Source of the DNA: Roseiarcus fermentans
GTDB lineage: Bacteria > Pseudomonadota > Alphaproteobacteria > Rhizobiales > Beijerinckiaceae
NCBI RefSeq assembly: GCF_003315135.1
Contig: NZ_QNRK01000002.1
Span: forward strand, 244,540-308,539
DNA length: 64,000 nucleotides
Reading direction: 5' to 3'
Shown: piece by piece, positions 34,396 to 42,099 of the stretch
Numbering within the stretch: the stretch's first letter is position 1
Layout: each line of letters opens with the position of its first letter
Program-made: the position numbers and the translations under genes
The notes under the pieces: model-generated
The model's database searches: none
Seen by the model: the letters and a program-made list of their open reading frames with translations, nothing else
What the model was told of the DNA's origin: nothing

Positions 34396-35358
34396 CTACG
34401 CCCGCTTCGCCGTCAGAACGCAACTGATCGGCAGTTGCTTGCGCAGCGCCCGGTCGAGCGTCGCGCCGGCGACCGGGAACGCCGCGGCGCGGACGATCTC
34501 GAGGCCCGCCGAGCGCACGGCCTCTTCCGCCTCGGCTGGCGAGCGCAGCAGATACAGATGGTCCGGCGCCGGGCCGTTGGCCGGGACGTTGATCCACACC
34601 GTGCCGTCGGGGGCCAGCAGGTCGCGAATGCGCTCGAGAGCCAAATCCGGCCGTTCCAGATGTTCGAGCACTTCGCTGAACACGATCGTGTCGAAGCGCC
34701 CGCGGTTCTCGGTGAGCGCGCGATCCGAGGCGAGGTCCATCAACCTGACGTCGACGCGATCCGACTGCCCGAGCGTGGCGAGAACGCTTCGGACATGGCG
34801 GACCGAGGTCTCGCTCACGTCCCAGGCGGCGAGGCTCGCGAAGGACCCGAACCGCAGCGCCAGATGCAGCAGCATGCCGTGACCCGGGCCGATCTCGAGA
34901 TGCCGTCCGCCCGGCGCCGCCCGCGGCAGATACACCTTCGCGAAGTCGTTCATCGCGCTGGCGTGGTTGAACCACAGCGCGTCCGACACGAACAGGCCGT
35001 TCATGTACGGGCCCATCACGGCCGGGTTCGAGTAGACCTCGCGGTCGGCCTCGGCGAACGTCGTCAGGCGATAGCGGCCCTCGCGCGCGAAGTGCAATTC
35101 CTCGGGATAGACGATCTTTTCGCAAAGGTGGCGATAGTCTGCGGCGAAGGACTCCAGACTTTTTCCGCTGGCGCGGGAGACGCGGGCCAGCAGGTCGGCG
35201 ATGACCTCGGTCGTGTCGAGCAGGTCCGGCGAACGCCCGGCGAAGCTCGCCCGCAGGAATTTCTCGTGCTCGGGCCAGACGGAAACCACCGAATTCCAGA
35301 CCGCCGAGGTGGCGGGCCCCGCGCCTTGCACGAACCCAGGATCAGGGGTCTCGATCAC
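34396..35358 (-). CDS. SAM methyltransferase, second of a paralogous pair
   Basis: A 320-residue class I methyltransferase: HLEIGPGHGMLLHLAL (motif I), LAAWDVSETSVRH, FDTIVFSEVLEHLERPDLAL and VWINVPANGPAPDHLYLLRS. The N-terminal WPEHEKFLRASF and YRLTTFAEADREVYSN blocks are shared with the preceding gene, showing tandem duplication. The GTG at 35358 is used because GGGAGG lies six bases before it, 14 bases after the neighbour's stop. A longer upstream frame overlaps the neighbour and has no similarity. The likely substrate is the carrier-bound C3 unit or the acylated sugar. Confidence 0.75.
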   Translation of the reverse strand: MIETPDPGFVQGAGPATSAVWNSVVSVWPEHEKFLRASFAGRSPDLLDTTEVIADLLARVSRASGKSLESFAADYRHLCEKIVYPEELHFAREGRYRLTTFAEADREVYSNPAVMGPYMNGLFVSDALWFNHASAMNDFAKVYLPRAAPGGRHLEIGPGHGMLLHLALRFGSFASLAAWDVSETSVRHVRSVLATLGQSDRVDVRLMDLASDRALTENRGRFDTIVFSEVLEHLERPDLALERIRDLLAPDGTVWINVPANGPAPDHLYLLRSPAEAEEAVRSAGLEIVRAAAFPVAGATLDRALRKQLPISCVLTAKRA

Positions 35359-35372
35359 GCGCCGCCTCCCTC

Positions 35373-36320
35373 TCACTCGGGCCGGCCGACGACGGCGGCC
35401 GACACGCTGATCTTCTGGGCCAGGGCCGTTTCCACGGGCCTGCCCTGCGTGGCGTAGAGTTCGATCCGGTCGATGCGATACCCGGCGCCCTCGACCAGCG
35501 CGACGACGTCCTCCCGCGACGAAAACAAGGCGAGGTGGTCCGGCGACGGGCTGTTGATCGGAACGTTGACGAAAATGCGCCCCCGCTCGGACAGCGCCGA
35601 GCGCAGGAAGCGCAGCGCCTCTCCCGGCGCCTCGAGATGCTCGAGCACCTCCGAGATGACCACGAGGTCGAAGCGCCGCTGCGCCGGCTCGGCCCGCAGG
35701 ATGTCGGTGCGGACGAGGGCGACGGGCTTCGCCGCGCCGAGTTTCTTCAGCGCCGCCCGGGTCTCTTCGAGCGATGTCGCGCTCACGTCCCAGGCCTCGA
35801 GCGAGCGGCAAAGGGGCGAGGCCGCCGCGAAAGCAGTCATCAGGCCGTGGCCCGGGCCGACCTCGAGATAGTCGAACGGCCCCTCCATCGCGCCGAGCAC
35901 GCGCGCCAGGAACATTTCCGTCGTCGCCGCGTGGTTGAACCAGAGCGCCTGCGTCAGCAACAGCCCGCGCATGTAGCGGCCCATGTAGACGTCGTTCGAA
36001 TAGACCTCGGCGTGGGCTTCGGCGAAAGTCGACAGGCGGTAACGGCCTTCGCGATGAAAGAAGATCTCCTCCTCGCGCAGCCGGTCGCAGGTCCAGCGAT
36101 AATCCTCGCCGAAGCGCGCCTCCTCGCCGGCGATCAGCTTGAGGATCGCGGCGGACACGGTCTCGCTGGCGTCGAGCACCGCTGGCGACCGTTGGCCGAA
36201 GCTTCTGAGCAGGAACTTCTCGTGCTCCGGCCAGGCGGCGAGCGCGATCCCGGCGAGCGCCCGCGCCGACGGCCGGCCCGCGAGCGTCAGGTCGAGCGAG
36301 GCGGCGTGCGGCGCCGTCAT
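35373..36320 (-). CDS. SAM methyltransferase, first of a paralogous pair
   Basis: A 315-residue class I methyltransferase: FDYLEVGPGHGLMTAFA, SLEAWDVSATSLEET, FDLVVISEVLEHLEAPGEAL and IFVNVPINSPSPDHLALFSS. It shares WPEHEKFLLRSF, an HREGRYRLSTFAEAHAEVYSN stretch and ALWFNHA with the next gene. The ATG at 36320 overlaps the FkbH-like stop by four bases (ATGA), indicating coupled translation. In methoxymalonyl-ACP pathways an O-methyltransferase acts beside FkbH, which supports methylation of a carrier-bound hydroxyacyl, but these proteins are not clearly FkbG orthologues. Confidence 0.78.
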   Translation of the reverse strand: MTAPHAASLDLTLAGRPSARALAGIALAAWPEHEKFLLRSFGQRSPAVLDASETVSAAILKLIAGEEARFGEDYRWTCDRLREEEIFFHREGRYRLSTFAEAHAEVYSNDVYMGRYMRGLLLTQALWFNHAATTEMFLARVLGAMEGPFDYLEVGPGHGLMTAFAAASPLCRSLEAWDVSATSLEETRAALKKLGAAKPVALVRTDILRAEPAQRRFDLVVISEVLEHLEAPGEALRFLRSALSERGRIFVNVPINSPSPDHLALFSSREDVVALVEGAGYRIDRIELYATQGRPVETALAQKISVSAAVVGRPE

Positions 36321-38242
36321 GCCGCGGCGTTTTCCGGCGCGAGGAAGCCGTCGGCGACCGTCATCTCCAGCGCCGGCGCGACGAAGCGGTCGAGATCGAG
36401 CCGCCACGTCGTCGCGCCCCCGGATTCGTCCTCGAGCGCGAAGCCCAGGTTCCGGTAGTGATCCTTGACGATCGCGTTCCGGGGCGAGGGAATGTAACGG
36501 CCGATCAGCGCGCGCGCCCCCGCCGCCCGCGCCGCGCCCGCGAGATGCGCCAGGCACGCCTCCTCGACGCGCCGGCCGAGGACGCGGCAACTCATCAGCC
36601 AGGTGTCGATCGCCCAGGCGTCGGGGCCCTTGTCGGCGATCAGAACGGCGATGACGCCATTGTCGCCGAACCGGTCGACGAGGCGGACCTGGGCGACGTG
36701 ACGGGCCGGATCGCGGATCGCGGCGGCGAGTTCGCCTTCCGACCAACGGCGGGTGGTCAGGTTGAACTGGTTGGACTTGTTGACGAGCTGCGCCACCCGG
36801 GCGCGCGTCATCTCGCTGACGGGGCCGATCGCGCACGCCATCTCGAGCGACGCCAGGTAGGCGCCGACGTCGGCGCTCGCGCTGAGCGCCGCGGCGCGCC
36901 GGGCGTTGGCCTGGTACATCTCGGCGCGCGCGCGGTCCTCCTTCGAGACCGACACGGCCTCGAAATAGCCGGCCGCAGCGAGCATGCGCGGGAAGAGCGC
37001 TGGGTCGTCGGGAAGCTCCGGCACGCCGACGAGCGGCAGTTCGCTTCGCACCTGCATCCGCTCGGCCGGGTTGTCGTCGAGCAGCACCAGCGCGTCGACG
37101 CCGATGTTCAGCGTCTCGGCGATGGCGCGCAGGTTGGCCGCCTTGTCGGTCCAGTTGGCCTGGAACACCGCGATATGGTCCTCGCGCAGGAGCATGTCCG
37201 GGTGCTCGCGGAACGGCGCCCGGGCGGCGGCCTCCTCGTTCTTGCTGCACACGGCGAGCACGACGCCGCGCGCCCGGAGCGCGAGCGCCATGCGTTGCAC
37301 GGCGAGATGGGCTTCTCCAGTCGCCGAGCCCTGGCCGATCACGATGCCGCCGAGGCCGTCGTCGCCGACCACGCCGCCCCACAGGGTGTTGTCGAGGTCG
37401 AGCACCAGGCACTTGCGCGACAGCCCGCGAACCGCGGCCATGGCGCGGGCGACCACGTCGGCATAGACCGGCAGGAGCGAGGGCGCGAAGCCGAGCTTCG
37501 CGGCGTGCCACTGGCCGGGGTCGTCCCAGGCTTCGAGGCCGACGCATTCGGCCAGATGCGCGACGTCGACCAGCACAACGCCGCCGTCCGCGGCCCAGTC
37601 CGCGACGCGCCGGTTGAAGGCCGCGGTCATCGACAGCGGCGAGCCCGGCTCGATGCGGTCGTAGCTGCCGAACAGCGGCTCGAGCGGCGCCGCGACCGTC
37701 TGGACGAGAATGGCCGAGCCGATCGACGGCCTCAGGCCCTCGACCGTCCTCCGCACCTGCCCGAACGCGCGCTCGACCGTCTCGTCCGCGGCCGCGCGCG
37801 AAGCCGCCGGCCGGTCGAGCCCGAGGACGCGCGCGTCGCTGACGATCAGCGCCATGTCGAGGCCGGCCGACCGGACCGGGCCCGACGGGTCGAGCGCGTC
37901 GAGCGCCGCGCGATTGAATTCGCCGACGAAGGTGTCGACCGCCAGCCTGTGCCTGAGCGCCGTTCCGGCGATCGCCGGAGCGATGAGGGACAGCGTGCCG
38001 TCCCCGAACACGCCGAGTTTCACCGCGCTGAACGGCGCGGGCGCGGCGCCGGCGTCGCAAGCCCCGGCGGCGAGCCGGGCGAGGCTCACGAGCTGGTTTT
38101 CGTCCAGCGCATGATTGGCGAGCGCATAGAGCCTCATGCCGAGGTCGTCGCCGCGCCCGCCGCGCATCTCGCTCCGCAGCGCGCGCGCCTGATCGCGAAA
38201 ATCGCCGGGCGCGGGTCGGAGCCAACTCAACGACTTCAACAT
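36317..38242 (-). CDS. FkbH-like HAD-IIIC phosphatase/acyl-loading enzyme
   Basis: A 641-residue protein. An N-terminal ~270-residue region with weak SGNH-like character is followed by the HAD-IIIC domain, with the nucleophile motif LVLDLDNTLWGGVVGDDG (Asp282, Asp284), CSKNEEAA and LLDDNPAERMQV. A C-terminal GNAT-like domain (about 450-640) has VRLVDRFGDNGVIAVL and YIPSPRNAIVKDHYRNLGF. FkbH enzymes take glycerate from 1,3-bisphosphoglycerate, remove the phosphate and load glyceryl onto an acyl carrier protein. The gene starts 51 bases after an acyl carrier protein gene and overlaps the next methyltransferase, so the pairing is strong. Confidence 0.87.
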   Translation of the reverse strand: MLKSLSWLRPAPGDFRDQARALRSEMRGGRGDDLGMRLYALANHALDENQLVSLARLAAGACDAGAAPAPFSAVKLGVFGDGTLSLIAPAIAGTALRHRLAVDTFVGEFNRAALDALDPSGPVRSAGLDMALIVSDARVLGLDRPAASRAAADETVERAFGQVRRTVEGLRPSIGSAILVQTVAAPLEPLFGSYDRIEPGSPLSMTAAFNRRVADWAADGGVVLVDVAHLAECVGLEAWDDPGQWHAAKLGFAPSLLPVYADVVARAMAAVRGLSRKCLVLDLDNTLWGGVVGDDGLGGIVIGQGSATGEAHLAVQRMALALRARGVVLAVCSKNEEAAARAPFREHPDMLLREDHIAVFQANWTDKAANLRAIAETLNIGVDALVLLDDNPAERMQVRSELPLVGVPELPDDPALFPRMLAAAGYFEAVSVSKEDRARAEMYQANARRAAALSASADVGAYLASLEMACAIGPVSEMTRARVAQLVNKSNQFNLTTRRWSEGELAAAIRDPARHVAQVRLVDRFGDNGVIAVLIADKGPDAWAIDTWLMSCRVLGRRVEEACLAHLAGAARAAGARALIGRYIPSPRNAIVKDHYRNLGFALEDESGGATTWRLDLDRFVAPALEMTVADGFLAPENAAA

Positions 38243-38293
38243 CCGCGCCCTCCGAAAGTGATGACGACGACCGAGGTTCTCATGCTTACGCGG

Positions 38294-38545
38294 TCAGGCC
38301 GGCTGCTTGGCCTCCACCAGCGCGACCAGATCGCCGACCCGCCGCAACCGTTCGATCTCGGCGTTGGTGAACTTCACCTTGAACCGGCGCTCGACGGCGA
38401 CGATCAGCCGAATGTGGCTCAGGCTGTCCCACTCCTCGATGTCGTCGGCAGTCGTGTCGGGGGTTACGACGACGTCGTCGACGTCCATGTCGAACACGTC
38501 CGCCATGATCTCCCTGATGTCCCCAAGAATGACCTCGCGGCTCAT
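38294..38545 (-). CDS. Acyl carrier protein
   Basis: An 83-residue four-helix carrier protein. The phosphopantetheine site is Ser41 in EEWDSLSHIRLIVAVERRF. The acidic N-terminal half and the VEDxWDSLxH-type motif match the carrier proteins that partner FkbH-like enzymes, and not the fatty-acid AcpP (DSLD). It is the first gene of the operon and would hold the glyceryl-type unit. The upstream 210 bases are AT-rich and likely contain the operon promoter. Confidence 0.9.
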   Translation of the reverse strand: MSREVILGDIREIMADVFDMDVDDVVVTPDTTADDIEEWDSLSHIRLIVAVERRFKVKFTNAEIERLRRVGDLVALVEAKQPA

Positions 38546-38756
38546 GCAACCTCGCTCACGCCTCGCGTGTCGTGTTTGAAAAAGATTTTACGATTATTTG
38601 GACGCCGACTCCGAAGGACCGGCGTTGCATTCCACCTGCCGAACTCCTGACACAGGGTCGGGCGGAAATCAAGTCTCGTACGGTTTACACTGTGAATAGA
38701 CTGAAAAGAAAGATCAGCGCGAGGGTCACTATCCTATCTATTGACTATATATGCAG

Positions 38757-38791
38757 CCGCGCCGGCGTTCCGCGGCGGTGCGCCGGCGCGG
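38757..38791 (-). terminator. Strong hairpin directly after msrP
   Basis: Arms 38757-38767 and 38781-38791 are an exact 11-bp inverted repeat with a 13-base loop. On the minus strand the hairpin begins five bases after the msrP stop. No T-run follows, so it may be a weak or RNA-stabilising terminator separating msrP from the ACP operon. Confidence 0.5.
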
Positions 38792-38795
38792 ACCG

Positions 38796-39743
38796 TCACA
38801 TGAACAGCGGCTCCTGCTCAAGGCCCTTGTAGAGCGACGCGACCTGGTCGCCGTAGCCGTTGTAGATCAGCGTCGGGCGCAACTGCCCGTCGTTGAGGAA
38901 CGTCTCCTTCGCCTGGCTCCAGCGCGGATGCGGCACGGCCGGGTTCACGTTCGCCCAAAAGCCGTATTCGTCGGGTCCGAGCGTCTCCCAGAACGTCTCC
39001 GGCCGCTTGTCGACGAACGAGACGCGGACGATCGACTTGATCGACTTGAAGCCGTACTTCCACGGCGTGGCGAGGCGGATCGGCGCGCCCTGCTGCTTCG
39101 ACAGCGGCTTGCCATAGGCGCCGGTGGCGACGAACGTGAGGTCGTTCGTCGCCTCGGCCATGGTCAGCCCCTCGACATAGGGCCACGGCATGAACGAGCG
39201 CTGCCCCGGCGCCATCTTCTTGTCGAGGAACGTCTCGAACCGGACGTAGGTGGCCGAAGACAGCGGCTTGGCGAACGCGACGAGCTTCTTCAGCGGAAAT
39301 CCGGTCCACGGGATCGCCATCGACCAGGCCTCGACGCAGCGGTGGCGGTAGAGCCGCTCCTCGAGCCCCATCGCCTTGATCAGCGTGTCGATGTCGACCG
39401 TCTGCTCCTTCTCGACGAGGCCGTCGAGTTTGACCGTCCACGGCCGGATCTTCAGGGCGCTCGCGTCAAGGCGCTTGCTCGTGCTGAATTCGTAGAAATT
39501 GTTGTAGGTGAGATTGTACTTTTCCGGGGTCACGTCGCGGTCGAGCGCGTAGGCCGGATTGCGCGCGGCGGGGTAGAGCCCCGCCGACGGATCGGCGTCG
39601 TCGGCGCGGGCGCCCTGGCCGGAGAGCGCGAGCGCGCCGGCGGCGCCGAGCCCGGCGAGAAAGCCCCGCCGGTCGAGAAACAACGCCTCCGGCGTCGCCA
39701 GACGCTCCGGAATCTCCCAACCGTTTCGGCGGACGACATGCAT
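38796..39743 (-). CDS. msrP: Protein-methionine-sulfoxide reductase catalytic subunit MsrP
   Basis: A 315-residue periplasmic molybdenum enzyme (YedY family) that repairs oxidised methionines. The twin-arginine signal DRRGFLAGLGAAGALAL (Arg25-Arg26) and cleavage near ARADD route it through Tat. The Mo ligand is Cys136 in RHRCVEAWSM, and VRFETFLDK, MPWPYVEGL, GAPIRLATPWKYGFKSIK are typical. The membrane heme partner msrQ, often adjacent, is not present in the window. Confidence 0.93.
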   Translation of the reverse strand: MHVVRRNGWEIPERLATPEALFLDRRGFLAGLGAAGALALSGQGARADDADPSAGLYPAARNPAYALDRDVTPEKYNLTYNNFYEFSTSKRLDASALKIRPWTVKLDGLVEKEQTVDIDTLIKAMGLEERLYRHRCVEAWSMAIPWTGFPLKKLVAFAKPLSSATYVRFETFLDKKMAPGQRSFMPWPYVEGLTMAEATNDLTFVATGAYGKPLSKQQGAPIRLATPWKYGFKSIKSIVRVSFVDKRPETFWETLGPDEYGFWANVNPAVPHPRWSQAKETFLNDGQLRPTLIYNGYGDQVASLYKGLEQEPLFM

Positions 39744-39847
39744 GAGCCAACTCCTCGCGGCCTGGATACGGAGCCGACGCAGGCCCGGACTGCTATCAGC
39801 GCTGACTTTTCGGCGCGAGCGAGGCGGTTGTTACGCCGGAACCGCGC

Positions 39848-40666
39848 TCATTCCTTGTACCAGGTGATCTGGACGCCGTTGGCGACGAGCCGTCCGTCGG
39901 GCGTCCAGAGGGCGCAGGTCTGATCCGCAAAACCATTGTGGAAGATCGCGGCGTCGGCCTCGCCGATCAGCGGGGTCGCGCCGGCGGCGGCGAGTTCGTC
40001 GCCGCCGACGTGGAAATAGGTGGTGAGCGAGACCGTCGCCATCGGCTGGAAGGTGCCGCGGGCGTGCATGATGCGCACGAAGAAGGCGTCGGAGAGCGCG
40101 GCCAGCGACAGGAAGTCGAGCGGCCGCGCGGGCGCGTCCTCGATCCAGGCGAGGCTGCGTGGACTCAGGATCCGCCCGTCGCTGCGCGGATAGCCGTCGA
40201 GGTCGCCCTCGACGAAGCGGAACGAATAGCGGCGCGTCCATTCCGGCCGCCCGGTCTTGCTCATCTCGGCGACGGTCTCGCGCGGCGGCGCGGTCGGGCC
40301 CTTGACGGGATAGTGCGACCAGACGGGCTTGCGGGCGCCGCAGACGGCGCTCGCGGTGGTGCAGACCACCCCCTTCTGCTTCAGTTCCATCGACCAGTGC
40401 TGCGTGGTCCGGCCGCCGCGCTGGAGTTTGGTCTCGATCTCGAATTCGCCGTCGGCGATCGCGCCGCAGAAATTGACGGTGAGCGCGATCGGATCGGCGA
40501 GGCGGCGCGGATCGACGAGGACCGCGTTCAAAAGCGCCGCCGCCGTCACGCCGCCGAACGGGCCCGCCATGTTGGCGTAAGCGGGCTGAGTCGCGCCGGC
40601 GTGCCAGCCTTCGCCGAGCGGCACGAGGCGGACCGCCTCGTCGAGCGCGTGCTGCGCCGGTTGCAT
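39848..40666 (-). CDS. TesB-like acyl-CoA thioesterase family protein
   Basis: A 272-residue double-hotdog protein of the TesB-like thioesterase family (4HBT_3). Blocks include YANMAGPFGGVTAAALLNAVL near the N-terminus, LTVNFCGAIADGEFEIETKLQRGGRTTQHW, and in the second hotdog SLAWIEDAPARPLDFLSLAALSDAFF and TVSLTTYFH. The substrate is unknown. It stands alone between msrP and nusG, with a REP-like hairpin just upstream of its end of the nusG operon. Confidence 0.78.
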   Translation of the reverse strand: MQPAQHALDEAVRLVPLGEGWHAGATQPAYANMAGPFGGVTAAALLNAVLVDPRRLADPIALTVNFCGAIADGEFEIETKLQRGGRTTQHWSMELKQKGVVCTTASAVCGARKPVWSHYPVKGPTAPPRETVAEMSKTGRPEWTRRYSFRFVEGDLDGYPRSDGRILSPRSLAWIEDAPARPLDFLSLAALSDAFFVRIMHARGTFQPMATVSLTTYFHVGGDELAAAGATPLIGEADAAIFHNGFADQTCALWTPDGRLVANGVQITWYKE

Positions 40667-40694
40667 CGAACCTCCGAGTCGATGGAGGAGCGCG

Positions 40695-40711
40695 GGCGGC
40701 GAGACGCCGCC
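40695..40711. repeat. REP-like hairpin, reverse orientation
   Basis: GGCGGC, GAGAC, GCCGCC: the exact reverse complement of the 17-base core found twice at 52027 and 52139. It lies eight bases after the nusG stop on the minus strand and may act as its transcript end. Confidence 0.55.
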
Positions 40712-40718
40712 GCTCCCG

Positions 40719-41249
40719 TCAGACCTTCTCGACCTGGCCGAATTCGAGGTCGACCGGCGTCGCGCGGCCGAAGATCGACACCGCGACCTTGACGCGCGAG
40801 CGGGACTCGTCGACCTCCTCGACCGTTCCGTTGAACGAGGCGAACGGCCCGTCGGCGACCCTGACGTTCTCGCCGATCTCGAAGCGAATCGCCGCCTTCG
40901 GCCGCTCGACCCCCTCGGCGACCTGACCCTTGATCCGGTCGGCCTCGGAATCGGAAATCGGCATCGGCTTGTTGTCGGCGCCGAGGAAGCCGGTGACCTT
41001 CGGCGTGTTCTTGATCAGGTGGTAGACCTCGTCGGTGAGGTCGCACTTCACCAGCACATAGCCGGGGAAAAACTTCCGTTCGGTGTTGATCTTGCGTCCG
41101 CGCCGCACCTCGACGACGTTCTCGGTCGGGACCAGGATGTCCTCGAACTTCTCGGTCAGGCCGCGCTGGGCCGCCTGTTCCGTGATGGATTCCTTGACCT
41201 TCTTCTCGAAGTTGGAATAGGCGTGGACGATATACCAGCGCATGGTCAT
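40719..41249 (-). CDS. nusG: Transcription termination/antitermination protein NusG
   Basis: A 176-residue NusG that links RNA polymerase to Rho and to the leading ribosome. The N-terminal NGN domain has RWYIVHAYSNFEKKVKESI, RKFFPGYVLVKCDLTDEVYHLIKNTPKVTGFLG, and the C-terminal KOW domain has FEIGENVRVADGPFASFNGTVEEVDESRSRVKV. The first ATG is used; a second lies two codons in. The gene follows secE by 29 bases in the standard secE-nusG order. Confidence 0.97.
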   Translation of the reverse strand: MTMRWYIVHAYSNFEKKVKESITEQAAQRGLTEKFEDILVPTENVVEVRRGRKINTERKFFPGYVLVKCDLTDEVYHLIKNTPKVTGFLGADNKPMPISDSEADRIKGQVAEGVERPKAAIRFEIGENVRVADGPFASFNGTVEEVDESRSRVKVAVSIFGRATPVDLEFGQVEKV

Positions 41250-41278
41250 GGTTTTCAGGTTCCGAAATGGGGCGCGCG

Positions 41279-41476
41279 TCAGCCGCTGCGGCCGAAGCCG
41301 AGCGCGAGGCCGACCGCCACCCGCAGGACCTCGTCGACGACCGTGAAGAACAGGCTGGAGAAGACGACGAGCAGCAGCACGAGCCCGGTCGTGATGAGCG
41401 TCTCGCGTCGGGTCGGCCAGACGACCTTCGCCGCCTCGGCGCGGACCTGCTGGATGAATGCGAACGGGTTGGTCAT
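41279..41476 (-). CDS. secE: Protein translocase subunit SecE
   Basis: A 65-residue single-helix membrane protein of the SecYEG channel. It shows the amphipathic FIQQVRAEAAKVVWPTRRET motif followed by one hydrophobic segment (TTGLVLLLVVFSSLFFTVV). Length and position directly before nusG are standard. No tRNA-Trp gene, often found just upstream of secE in proteobacteria, is present here. Confidence 0.95.
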   Translation of the reverse strand: MTNPFAFIQQVRAEAAKVVWPTRRETLITTGLVLLLVVFSSLFFTVVDEVLRVAVGLALGFGRSG

Positions 41477-42099
41477 GCCGCCGTTTCCGGTGAGGTTTTG
41501 GGATCGGCCGGCCACGAAGGCGCCGGCCAGAAAAACTCGCGGCGCGGGGCCTCTCGGCGCCGCGCCACCGGATGCTCTTACAGGAAAACCGCCGCGACCG
41601 CCAAGCGAAATGTGACGAACGGTCGTAGAACCGTCATCGAGAGCCCGCTGCGCCGGACTCTCGTCCGTCACCCGGCGCCGCGGAGGGCGAGCGGCGCCCG
41701 GAGACGGACGCACACGACGCGACGCGGACGGCGCCGTCATGGGGAGCGGTTGTGTCCGCGCTCGCGCGCATCGACCTCGGGTCGAACGCCTCGGCGGACG
41801 AGGACAAGCGATGCAGATCGCAACGCTGTTGGCGCGTCTGAAACTCACCCCTCTCGTCGCCTTGCTCTCCTGTCTGGCGACGATCGCCCGGGTCGACAAG
41901 TCGAATGCTTTTCGTGGCAACATAAGTGATATTATAGGTTTGAGTAATTTTACGCCGACAATTAAAAAATATAGTTGACTTAACACCAGTCTCTATGACC
42001 ACAGCCTTACAAGATGCGACTTTAATTTGAGATCCCTTCGACCTGCGCCGACATGGTGGCCGCACATCTCCCGACTTGAACCGGCAGGATGGAAACATT
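41477..42099. other. Intergenic region between secE and the histidine kinase
   Basis: About 620 bases without a protein-like frame. The left part holds two strong GC hairpins, one of them terminator-like. From about 41900 the sequence is strikingly AT-rich and should carry the promoter of the kinase operon (a TTGACT hexamer occurs at about 41976 but no well-spaced -10 was found). No tRNA was found. Confidence 0.45.
41531..41566 (-). terminator. Terminator-like hairpin with T-run in the secE leader
   Basis: On the minus strand GGCGCGG (41566-41560) and CCGCGCC (41547-41541) form a hairpin, followed after five bases by TTTTT (41535-41531). It lies 55 bases upstream of secE with no gene upstream of it in this direction, so it could end transcripts entering from the AT-rich region or act within the secE-nusG leader. 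Confidence 0.4.

Noticed and set aside
31802..35125. A single open frame of about 1,100 codons on the minus strand covering the SGNH-like, MBOAT and methyltransferase genes
   Set aside because: Only its last 341 codons carry recognisable protein text; the rest is Arg/Ala/Pro-rich antiframe reading of the MBOAT and methyltransferase genes, which have clear family motifs in other frames.
41970..42000. Sigma-70 promoter from the TTGACT hexamer before the histidine kinase
   Set aside because: The nearest TATGAC hexamer is only 13 bases away, too short for a standard spacer.
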